The notes under the pieces were generated by a model, which had not been told where the DNA came from, made no database searches, and saw only the letters and a program-made list of their open reading frames with translations. The position numbers and the translations under genes are program-made. From the NCBI GenBank assembly GCA_031549325.1, contig JAVBQA010000063.1, positions 1 to 12,732 on the forward strand: 12,732 bases of DNA, written 5' to 3'. The stretch's first letter is position 1, and each line of letters begins with the position of its first letter. Shown here piece by piece: positions 6,333-12,160 of the stretch. The DNA is from JAJDGF01 sp031549325. Its GTDB lineage: Bacteria; Bacillota; Clostridia; Christensenellales; Aristaeellaceae.

Positions 6333-7844
6333 CTACTCAAATTGCGTGGCCAGGGCCATGATCTTCTCTTGCGTGGCTTCGTTTCCTTCGATAAAGCCGG
6401 TCACCCGGCCGTCGCACATCACCATGATCCGGTCGGACATGCCCATCAGCTCGCCCATTTCGGAGCTGATCATGATGATGGACTTGCCCTGCTTGGCCAG
6501 ATCCGCGATGATACAGTAGATCTCGTATTTCGCGCCCACGTCGATGCCGCGGGTGGGCTCGTCCAGGATCAGGATGTCGGGGTCGTTGGCCAGCCAGCGC
6601 GCAACCAGCACCTTCTGCTGGTTGCCCCCCGACAGGCTCTGGATCTGGGTCTTGCTGGACGGCGTTTTGATGGACAGCTTGCTGACGTTGTCCTTCACCA
6701 GCTGCTCGATCTTCTTGTCGTTGAGCATGATGTGCGCTTCGACGTACTGGTCGAGGCTCGCGATGGACACATTGTCCGCGACGCTCAGCACGCCAAAGAT
6801 GCCGGTGGCGCGCCGGTCCTCAGTCAGCAGCGCTAGGCTGCGCTTGATGGCGTCCTGCGGGCGGTTGATCCGAAGCGCCCGGTTTTTGTACAGGATTTCG
6901 CCACTTTGGTGCGCGCGGATGCCGAACAATCCCTCCATGAGTTCGGTGCGCTGCGCGCCAACCAGCCCGCCAACGCCCAAAATCTCGCCTCTCCTCAGCT
7001 GGAAGTTAATGTCCCGGAAGGAGCGCGGGTTGATGGATGTGAAATCCTTGACCTCCAGCACCACTTCTCCGGGCTCGTTGTACCGTTCCGGGTAGAGGTT
7101 GGTCAGCTCGCGGCCGACCATCTGGGTGATGATAAAGGACGTGGTCAGATCCTTTGCGTCCCAGGTACCGATATACTTGCCGTCGCGCATGATCGACACT
7201 TCATCCGAGATGCGCAGGATCTCGTCCATCTTGTGGCTGATGTACACGATGGAAACGCCCTTGGCCTTTAAGTCCTCGATGATTTGAAACAGCGCCTCCA
7301 CCTCGTTGGCGGTGAGGGAACTGGTGGGTTCGTCTAGAATCAGCACTTTGCAGTCTGCGGAGACCGCCTTGGCGATCTCGACCGACTGCATCTGGGAAAC
7401 GCTCAGGCTGCCCAGCCGCTGTTTGGGGTCAAAACTCATGCGCACGCTTTTCAGCAGCGTCTCGGTGTCTTTGTACATCTTCTCGTGGTCCACCACCGGA
7501 ACGAACCCGAGCAGCTTTTTCATGGGGTAGCGCCCCAGATAGATGTTCTCAGCCACGCAGCGCTCCGGAATGGGCTGCAGTTCCTGATGCACCATGGCGA
7601 TGCCGCTGCGCAGCGCCATCAGCGGGTCGGTGATCTGGATGGGCTGGCCTTCATAGAGAATCTCGCCCGCATCCATTTTGTAGATGCCAAACATGCATTT
7701 CATCAGAGTGGACTTGCCCGCGCCGTTCTCGCCCATCAGCGCGTGCACGGTGCCCGGCCGCAGCTTCAGCTGCACGTTGTCCAGCGCCTTGACGCCTGGA
7801 AAGCTCTTGGAAACGCCGCGCATCTCCAATCGGTACTCCGGCAT
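6333..7844 (-). CDS. mglA: Galactose/methyl-galactoside-type ABC transporter ATPase (two nucleotide-binding domains)
   Basis: 503 residues from the ATG at plus 7842-7844, chosen because AAGGAGG (plus 7852-7858) sits just before it; an in-frame ATG 14 codons earlier has no such site. The first domain has Walker A GENGAGKS (38-45), the Q-loop HQELQ (86-90), a degenerate signature LSVSQMQS (147-154) and Walker B VLILDEPTS (167-175). The second has the degenerate Walker A usual in sugar importers of this type (GGLVGAQRTEL), the canonical signature LSGGNQQK and Walker B ILILDEPTRGIDVG. The GLVGAxRT and LTEDRRATGI segments match MglA. One polypeptide therefore supplies both ATPase halves, as in the CUT2 class, with asymmetric sites. 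It follows mglB after a 190-base gap holding two hairpins and precedes mglC by 11 bases. Confidence 0.93.
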   Translation of the reverse strand: MPEYRLEMRGVSKSFPGVKALDNVQLKLRPGTVHALMGENGAGKSTLMKCMFGIYKMDAGEILYEGQPIQITDPLMALRSGIAMVHQELQPIPERCVAENIYLGRYPMKKLLGFVPVVDHEKMYKDTETLLKSVRMSFDPKQRLGSLSVSQMQSVEIAKAVSADCKVLILDEPTSSLTANEVEALFQIIEDLKAKGVSIVYISHKMDEILRISDEVSIMRDGKYIGTWDAKDLTTSFIITQMVGRELTNLYPERYNEPGEVVLEVKDFTSINPRSFRDINFQLRRGEILGVGGLVGAQRTELMEGLFGIRAHQSGEILYKNRALRINRPQDAIKRSLALLTEDRRATGIFGVLSVADNVSIASLDQYVEAHIMLNDKKIEQLVKDNVSKLSIKTPSSKTQIQSLSGGNQQKVLVARWLANDPDILILDEPTRGIDVGAKYEIYCIIADLAKQGKSIIMISSEMGELMGMSDRIMVMCDGRVTGFIEGNEATQEKIMALATQFE

Positions 7845-7944
7845 GGGTAAGCCTCCTTGCAATTGGGAATCGGGGGAAATGGTCACGACCGGTCACAGCT
7901 CGCCTCCGCAGCCAGCATGCCTTCCGCTGGGGACCATACTTGTA

Positions 7945-7963
7945 GGGCGAACGCTGTTCGCCC
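7945..7963. repeat. REP-like perfect palindrome GGGCGAAC-GCT-GTTCGCCC
   Basis: An 8-bp perfect inverted repeat with a 3-base loop lies between mglB and mglA, preceded by TGTA. The form (TGTAGGG, then a palindrome ending in CGCCC) is like short dispersed repeats common in Clostridia genomes. Whether it is repeated in this genome cannot be seen from one window. In the transcript it would also make a stable hairpin behind the mglB terminator. Confidence 0.5.
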
Positions 7964-7985
7964 GTGCCCGCTCATGTCTGCTAGC

Positions 7986-8019
7986 AAAAGGGTGCGTACG
8001 TGGTGTCACGCACGCACCC
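7986..8019 (-). terminator. Partial terminator downstream of mglB
   Basis: On the minus strand the arms 8019-8007 and 8002-7990 pair over 13 positions (GGGTGCG...), with one G-U pair, around the loop ACAC, and are followed by TTTT (plus 7986-7989). It begins only 14 bases after the mglB stop codon. Such hairpins between binding-protein and ATPase genes usually stabilise or end most transcripts so that the binding protein is made in excess. That role here is inference. Confidence 0.8.
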
Positions 8020-8033
8020 CGCGTGGGTTTCCC

Positions 8034-8981
8034 TTATTGCTTGGTCACCTTCACGTAGTCGACGGTGTAGTTCTTCTCCAGGGTTTCGCCCTTGGCGGCC
8101 ATGAGGGCGCAATCGCCCGCCTTGTGGCTCTGGCCGACGTGGTCGTTCAGCACGGTGCCGGTCATTTCGCCGTTGTTGACCATGTCCACGGCCTCGGCAA
8201 GCGCGTCCACGCCCACCAGGTAAATGTCGGTGCCCACGACGCGGCCGGCGTCCTTGATGGCCTGCGCGGCGCCCAGCGCCATGGCGTCATTGTTGCAGAA
8301 GATCACGTCGATGTCGTTGCCGAACTGCGCCAGCGCGGTGGCGGCCAGCTCCTGGCCCTTCGCCTGCGCCCAGTCGCCGCGCTGCGCGAACAACTCGTTG
8401 ACCTTCAGGCCTGCGTCGGTCAGCGCTTTGATGGAGAACTCGGTGCGGTACTGCGCGTCCACGTTCTCCGGGTCGCCGATGATCATGACGTAGTCGACGG
8501 CGCCGTTGCCGTTGATGTCGCCCTTGTTGGCGGTCTCGGCGATGATCTGGCCCTGGAAAGTGCCGCTCTGGCGGGCGTCAGCGCCCACGTAGCAGATCTT
8601 GTCCCACAGGCCCATGTCATCGGCGGTGGGCTCGCGGTTGATGAACACCACCGGGATGTCGGCGGCCTTGGCCAGCTCGATCACGGTCGCGGCGGAGGAG
8701 GACTGCACCAGGTTCACGACCAGCACGTCCACGCCCTGCGAGATGAAGGTGTTGATCTGGTTGGTCTGCTCGGCCTGGTCGCCTTTGCCGTCCACGATGG
8801 TCACTTCACAGCCCTTTTCGGTCAGGTACTTCTCGAGTTCGGTGCGGTACAGCGTCATGAAGTTGTCGTCGAACTTGTAGATGCAGACGCCAACCTTGAT
8901 GGGCGCTTCGGCAGCCATGGCCACGCTGGCCAGGCCCAGCACCATCATCAGAACCAGAGCGATTGAGAGCAGTTTCTTCAT
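8034..8981 (-). CDS. mglB: Galactose/glucose-type periplasmic-binding-fold substrate-binding protein
   Basis: 315 residues; SD AAGGAGG (plus 8992-8998) ten bases before the ATG. A signal peptide is clear: KK, a hydrophobic core, and an AMA cleavage site near residue 23. No lipobox cysteine is present. The mature protein parallels E. coli MglB in the ligand-contact segments: YKFDDNFM (35-42), N90, D175 and R179 in DPENVDAQYRT, W204, NNDAM (230-234), GVDAL (257-261) and GTVLND. Compared with MglB from memory, the histidine that contacts the sugar is N173 here. The calcium-loop region D155-I-N-G-N-G-A-V-D163 is recognisable but altered. It captures sugar outside the cell for MglAC. D-galactose or D-glucose is the best guess; the neighbouring dehydrogenase and isomerase leave another sugar open. 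It is the first and probably most abundant product of the operon. Confidence 0.9.
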   Translation of the reverse strand: MKKLLSIALVLMMVLGLASVAMAAEAPIKVGVCIYKFDDNFMTLYRTELEKYLTEKGCEVTIVDGKGDQAEQTNQINTFISQGVDVLVVNLVQSSSAATVIELAKAADIPVVFINREPTADDMGLWDKICYVGADARQSGTFQGQIIAETANKGDINGNGAVDYVMIIGDPENVDAQYRTEFSIKALTDAGLKVNELFAQRGDWAQAKGQELAATALAQFGNDIDVIFCNNDAMALGAAQAIKDAGRVVGTDIYLVGVDALAEAVDMVNNGEMTGTVLNDHVGQSHKAGDCALMAAKGETLEKNYTVDYVKVTKQ

Positions 8982-9022
8982 GGGTTCAGTTCCTCCTTAA
9001 AGATGTTAGATTCGTTATTCAT

Positions 9023-9039
9023 CGGGAGGATTCCTCCCG
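9023..9039 (-). promoter_or_regulatory. Leader hairpin in the mglB 5' untranslated region
   Basis: CGGGAGG / CCTCCCG (9023-9029, 9033-9039) makes a 7-bp stem with a 3-base loop in the mglB leader of about 124 bases. It contains GGGAGG-like sequence but ends about 24 bases upstream of the true SD, so it need not block translation. No T-run follows. A role in mRNA stability is plausible, but nothing shows it directly. Confidence 0.4.
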
Positions 9040-9111
9040 CGACAACCCGTTCGCAACGAGAGATTCGAATATCTTGTGATATCTATATGAACTATGTCCT
9101 GCTATTTATAC

Positions 9112-9140
9112 ATTATAGACGGTTTTATGCTGATCGGCAA
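9112..9140 (-). promoter_or_regulatory. Sigma-A promoter of the mgl operon
   Basis: On the minus strand TTGCCG (plus 9135-9140) and a perfect TATAAT (plus 9112-9117) are separated by 17 bases. Transcription would start near 9105, leaving a leader of about 124 bases before mglB. No convincing CcpA (cre) box was seen around it. A copy of half of the ArsR operator (ATATGAACTAT, 9085-9095) lies just inside the transcript. Confidence 0.75.
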
Positions 9141-9197
9141 AGTGGTAATCCTACGCAGAACTATCGAAATATTACATTCCTTTTTTTGAAAATCGGG

Positions 9198-9226
9198 TTG
9201 ACAAGCCTGGATGGATCGGATACAAT
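9198..9226 (+). promoter_or_regulatory. Sigma-A promoter of the metal-efflux operon
   Basis: TTGACA (9198-9203) and TACAAT (9221-9226) are spaced by 17 bases, placing the transcription start near 9233, inside the inverted repeat that forms the ArsR operator. The promoter is back to back with the mgl promoter in the same AT-rich intergenic region. Confidence 0.85.
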
Positions 9227-9230
9227 AAAC

Positions 9231-9250
9231 ACATGAACAATAGTTCATAT
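9231..9250 (+). promoter_or_regulatory. ArsR/SmtB-family operator
   Basis: The inverted repeat ATGAAC-AATA-GTTCAT (9233-9248) sits right at the predicted transcription start. ATGAAC/GTTCAT half-sites are typical of SmtB/CzrA/CadC-type repressors. The gene directly downstream encodes such a repressor, so zinc- or cadmium-relieved autorepression is the natural reading. That regulatory link is inference. Confidence 0.75.
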
Positions 9251-9264
9251 GAATGGAGGTTTGA

Positions 9265-9576
9265 ATGATGGCTGCGCCGAAGAAGAGCCAGGGCGTGCGC
9301 GAGGAGTCGCTGTACGATCTGGCCGAGCTGTTCAAGCTGTTCTCGGATTCGACCCGCATCCGCATCCTGTACGCGCTGATCGACCGCGAGCTGGGCGTGG
9401 GGGAGATCGCCGCCGCGCTGACCATGACGCAGTCGGCCATCAGCCACCAGCTGCGCCTGCTGAAGCAGTCCAAGCTGGTGCGCTCCCGGCGCGAGGGCAA
9501 GGCCGTCATTTACGGCCTGGCCGACGGCCACGTGCTCACCATCCTCAACCAGGGCATGGAACACATCGAGGAGTAA
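9265..9576 (+). CDS. ArsR/SmtB-family metal-sensing repressor
   Basis: 103 residues, a winged-helix ArsR-family regulator of normal length. The DNA-recognition helix region is TQSAISHQLRLLKQSKLV (55-72) with the wing at RREGKAVIYGL (75-85). The last helix carries D87-x-H89 and H100-x-x-E103, exactly the spacing of the alpha-5 zinc site of SmtB (D, H, H, E) and close to CzrA. The alpha-3 cysteine motif of CadC/ArsR (ELCVC) is replaced by ELGVGE, and the protein has no cysteine at all. Zinc (or cobalt) sensing is therefore more likely than arsenic or lead. ATG codons at 9265 and 9268 both fit the SD GGAGG (9255-9259); the first is used here. It is the first gene of an operon with a metallochaperone and an efflux ATPase, with its operator on the start site. 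Confidence 0.92.
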   Translation: MMAAPKKSQGVREESLYDLAELFKLFSDSTRIRILYALIDRELGVGEIAAALTMTQSAISHQLRLLKQSKLVRSRREGKAVIYGLADGHVLTILNQGMEHIEE

Positions 9577-9608
9577 CCTCACACAATACAATGGAGGGAG
9601 ATTGCAAA

Positions 9609-9827
9609 ATGACCAAACAGTATAAGCTAAAGGATCTCGATTGCGCCAACTGCGCGCGCAAAATGCAGGACGCCATCCAGAAAATCGACGGCGTGCAAAG
9701 CGCCACCGTCAACTTTATGGCTCAGAAACTCACCCTTGATCTGGACGACCATCGGATCGACCAGATTCTCGAGCAGGTCAAAACCGCCATCCGCCGCATC
9801 GAGCCGGACTGCGTGATCATGGGATAG
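9609..9827 (+). CDS. Stand-alone heavy-metal-associated (HMA) domain protein
   Basis: 72 residues, the size of one ferredoxin-like HMA domain. ATG at 9609 follows GGAGGGAG (9593-9600). The metal loop is D11-C12-A-N-C15, the CxxC pair in the DCANC form common in Zn/Cd/Pb ATPase N-terminal domains. IDGVQSATVNFMAQKLTLDLD is the typical second helix and strand pattern. It is cytoplasmic and probably hands metal to, or regulates, the ATPase encoded 52 bases downstream. That ATPase lacks an HMA domain of its own, so the domain usually fused at its N-terminus is here a separate gene. The end of the repressor gene is 32 bases upstream. A copper chaperone is the alternative, but operon context favours zinc or cadmium. 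Confidence 0.9.
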   Translation: MTKQYKLKDLDCANCARKMQDAIQKIDGVQSATVNFMAQKLTLDLDDHRIDQILEQVKTAIRRIEPDCVIMG

Positions 9828-9879
9828 CGCAGGGGGACGTTAAGGCACGGCGCCCTATACAAAAATGAAGGAGGCATCC

Positions 9880-11745
9880 ATGAACACCAAACAAAAAATG
9901 ATGTTGGTTCGCATCGCGCTTTCGCTGGCGCTGCTGGTCACGGCGCGATTCATTCCGGCGCCGGACGGCTGGCCCAAGCTGCTTTTGTATCTTGCGCCCT
10001 ATCTGATCATTGGCTGGGATGTGCTGTATCTGGCCGTCAGCAACATCCTGCGCGGGCAGGTGTTCGACGAAAACTTTCTGATGGCGCTGGCCACCGTGGG
10101 CGCGCTGGTGATCGGCGAATATCCGGAAGCTGCCGCCGTCATGCTGTTCTACCAGGTGGGCGAGCTGTTCCAGGGCTACGCGGTGGGCAAGTCCCGCCAG
10201 TCGATCAGCCAGCTGATGGACATACGGCCCGACTACGCCAACATCGAGGAGGGCGGCAAGCTGGTGCAGGTGGATCCGGAGGCGGTCCATGTGGGCGACG
10301 TGTTCTGGGTGAAGCCGGGCGAGAAAGTGCCGCTGGACGGTACTGTGGTGGATGGGAACTCCCAACTGGACACGGCGGCGCTGACCGGCGAGTCGGTGCC
10401 GCGCACGGCGCGCACGGGGGACTCGGTGCTCAGCGGCTGCGTGAACCTGAGCGGACTGCTGCGCGTGCGCGCGGAGAAGGCGTTCCACGACTCCACCGTG
10501 TCCCGCATCCTGGACCTGGTGGAAAACGCCTCCGACAAGAAGGCGCGCGTGGAAAACTTCATCACCCGCTTCGCCAGGGTCTACACGCCCATCGTGGTGG
10601 TCTCGGCGCTGCTGCTGGCCGTGGTGCCCCCGCTGTTTGTGGGAGGCTGGGGCGAGTGGGTGCACAGGGCGCTGATCTTTCTGGTCATCTCCTGTCCGTG
10701 CGCGCTGGTGATCTCGGTGCCCCTCAGCTTCTACGGCGGCATCGGCGGGGCCAGCCGGCGCGGGATTTTGGTAAAGGGCGGCAACTATCTGGAGGCGCTG
10801 TCGGGCGCGGAGATCGTGGTGTTTGACAAGACCGGCACGCTGACCGAGGGCAGCTTCCGCGTGACCGCCGTGCACCCGGAGGGGATCTCTGACGCCCAGC
10901 TGCTGGAGTACACGGCGCTGGCCGAGTGCTTCACGGATCATCCCATCGCCCAGTCGCTGCGGGCCGCTTATGGCAAACCCGTCGACAACGCGCGCACCGC
11001 GGATGTGCGGGATCTGCCCGGCCGGGGCATCAAAGCCATGGTGGACGGGAAAGCCGTGCTGTGCGGCAACGCCAAACTGATGGCCGAGAACGGCGTCGCC
11101 TGCGAGGCGTGCGAGCTTATCGGCACGGCGTGCTACGTGGCGGTGGACGGGGTCTACATGGGCCACATCCTCATCGCCGATCAGATCAAGCCCGGCGCGC
11201 AGCAAGCCATTGCGGCGCTGAAGGGACTGGGCGTGCGCCAGACCGTGATGCTCACCGGCGACGCCGCCGAAGTGGGCCAGGCCGTCGCAAAGCAAGTGGG
11301 CATCGACCAGGCTTTCTGCCAGCTGATGCCGCAGGACAAGGTGGAGCACGTGGAAGCGCTGCTGGGCGGCAAGAGCGCCAAGGGACAGCTTGTGTTCGTT
11401 GGCGACGGCATCAACGACGCGCCGGTGTTGTCCCGCGCCGACGTGGGCGTGGCCATGGGCGCGCTGGGTTCGGACGCCGCCATCGAGGCCGCCGACATCG
11501 TGCTGATGGACGACAAGCTGGCCGCGCTGCCCGAGGCCATCGGCATCGCCAAGCGCACCCTGACCATCGCCAAGCAAAACATCGTGTTCGCGCTGGGCGT
11601 CAAGGCGGTCGTGCTGCTGATGGGCGCTTTCGGCGTCGCAAACCTGTGGGAGGCCGTGTTTGCCGACGTGGGCGTGTCCGTCATCGCCATCCTCAACGCC
11701 ATGCGCGCGCTGCGGGGGGCGAGGGGGAACGCCGGGGAACGTTAG
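9880..11745 (+). CDS. cadA: Heavy-metal-translocating P1B-2-type ATPase (Zn/Cd/Pb efflux)
   Basis: 621 residues from the ATG at 9880, set by AAGGAGG (9868-9874); an earlier in-frame ATG at 9865 would lie before that SD. The family features are in order: N-terminal membrane helices (about 8-95), actuator loop TGES (169-172), transport-site SCPCALVISVPL with C272-P-C274, phosphorylation site D316-K-T-G-T, the H354-P355 pair of the nucleotide domain, GDGINDAP (508-515), membrane lysine K574 and the C-terminal D596-V-G. The SCPC(A)LVISVPL form together with K574 and D596 matches the ZntA/CadA subgroup, which pumps divalent Zn, Cd or Pb out of the cytoplasm. There is no N-terminal metal-binding domain; the upstream gene supplies it. 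An extra C408-x-x-C411 pair sits in the nucleotide-binding domain. No terminator hairpin is evident before the next promoter at 11767. Confidence 0.95.
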   Translation: MNTKQKMMLVRIALSLALLVTARFIPAPDGWPKLLLYLAPYLIIGWDVLYLAVSNILRGQVFDENFLMALATVGALVIGEYPEAAAVMLFYQVGELFQGYAVGKSRQSISQLMDIRPDYANIEEGGKLVQVDPEAVHVGDVFWVKPGEKVPLDGTVVDGNSQLDTAALTGESVPRTARTGDSVLSGCVNLSGLLRVRAEKAFHDSTVSRILDLVENASDKKARVENFITRFARVYTPIVVVSALLLAVVPPLFVGGWGEWVHRALIFLVISCPCALVISVPLSFYGGIGGASRRGILVKGGNYLEALSGAEIVVFDKTGTLTEGSFRVTAVHPEGISDAQLLEYTALAECFTDHPIAQSLRAAYGKPVDNARTADVRDLPGRGIKAMVDGKAVLCGNAKLMAENGVACEACELIGTACYVAVDGVYMGHILIADQIKPGAQQAIAALKGLGVRQTVMLTGDAAEVGQAVAKQVGIDQAFCQLMPQDKVEHVEALLGGKSAKGQLVFVGDGINDAPVLSRADVGVAMGALGSDAAIEAADIVLMDDKLAALPEAIGIAKRTLTIAKQNIVFALGVKAVVLLMGAFGVANLWEAVFADVGVSVIAILNAMRALRGARGNAGER

Positions 11746-11766
11746 GGAGTTTTTCGGCAGACCCTA

Positions 11767-11795
11767 TTGACAACGGCGTTTTTGCGTGCTATACT
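11767..11795 (+). promoter_or_regulatory. Sigma-A promoter of the T-box/trpB unit
   Basis: TTGACA (11767-11772) and TATACT (11790-11795) are spaced by 17 bases. The predicted start near 11802 fits the beginning of the T-box leader. It lies 21 bases after the ATPase stop codon, so ATPase transcripts that fail to stop would also run into the leader. Confidence 0.85.
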
Positions 11796-11801
11796 TCATC
11801 T

Positions 11802-12075
11802 CAATAAAGCGATGACTTGGATATGATGTCTGGTGCGACCTCTCAGAGAGCGGGGGATGGTGGGATCCCCGCAGGCGGCGGCCCGGCATTTGGACCAAGG
11901 AGCGCGCGGCGAACGGTGCGAGGGCACTCAGTAACTGGCGACGGGGCGCGACCGTTACATCGCGGGGGATGTGTTGGCATCCCGCAGAGCGCCCGGCTCA
12001 CACCCGGGAAGCAAGGTGGCACCACGGTGAACAACCGTCCTTGTCGCATCATACCGATGCGCCGAGGACTTTTTT
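11802..12075 (+). ncRNA. Tryptophan T-box riboswitch leader
   Basis: The T-box core AAGGTGGCACCACGG (12013-12027) is near the consensus AGGGTGGNACCGCG. Stem I closes with CTTGG (11816-11820) / CCAAG (11895-11899). It has the AGAGAG bulge and a GGTGGGA distal loop, and places the codon UGG (11891-11893) followed by A in the specifier position, which reads tryptophan. Stem II pairs AACGGT (11912-11917) with ACCGTT (11951-11956), and a further stem pairs 11962-11971 with 11978-11985. The acceptor bulge UGGC would pair with a 3' end GCCA, fitting the G discriminator of bacterial tRNA-Trp. Uncharged tRNA-Trp should stabilise the antiterminator and switch on trpB. Specifier, bulge and downstream gene agree independently. 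Confidence 0.95.
12037..12075 (+). terminator. Regulated terminator of the T-box leader
   Basis: GTCCT (12037-12041) pairs with AGGAC (12065-12069) and CGCATC (12045-12050) with GATGCG (12056-12061), separated by a 3-by-3 internal loop and followed by TTTTTT (12070-12075). ACCGTCCTTG at its 5' side can instead pair with the CAAGGTGG...CGGT segment of the T-box core, giving the mutually exclusive antiterminator. Confidence 0.9.
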
Positions 12076-12160
12076 GTTGCCGCCAAACCCATAATAATGA
12101 TGAATTTAAGAAAGGAACCGCACGCGGCCAACACTGCGACATGTGCGAATGGTGAACACC

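Noticed and set aside
7857..8966. A 369-codon frame antisense to mglB
   Set aside because: It is rich in His/Val/Asp/Gly with no recognisable domain, and mglB on the other strand has a signal peptide, SD and promoter.
9069..9082. ATATC-TTGT-GATAT inverted repeat downstream of the mgl start as an operator
   Set aside because: The 5-bp arms in an AT-rich region are too short to claim a binding site without comparison to relatives.
9817..11577. A 586-codon open frame antisense to the metal-pump gene
   Set aside because: It is a shadow: the His/Gln/Ala/Arg-rich product has no domain, the opposite strand carries every P-type ATPase motif, and third-position GC bias opens such frames.
11725..11760. 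Repeated GGGGAACG units and a short T-run after the pump gene as a terminator
   Set aside because: The units are direct, not inverted, repeats, and no stem precedes the T-run.
12141..12155. A four-codon frame Met-Cys-Glu-Trp just before trpB, as a tryptophan leader peptide
   Set aside because: It has no good SD, and the T-box already explains tryptophan control; one Trp codon in a short frame is easily chance.
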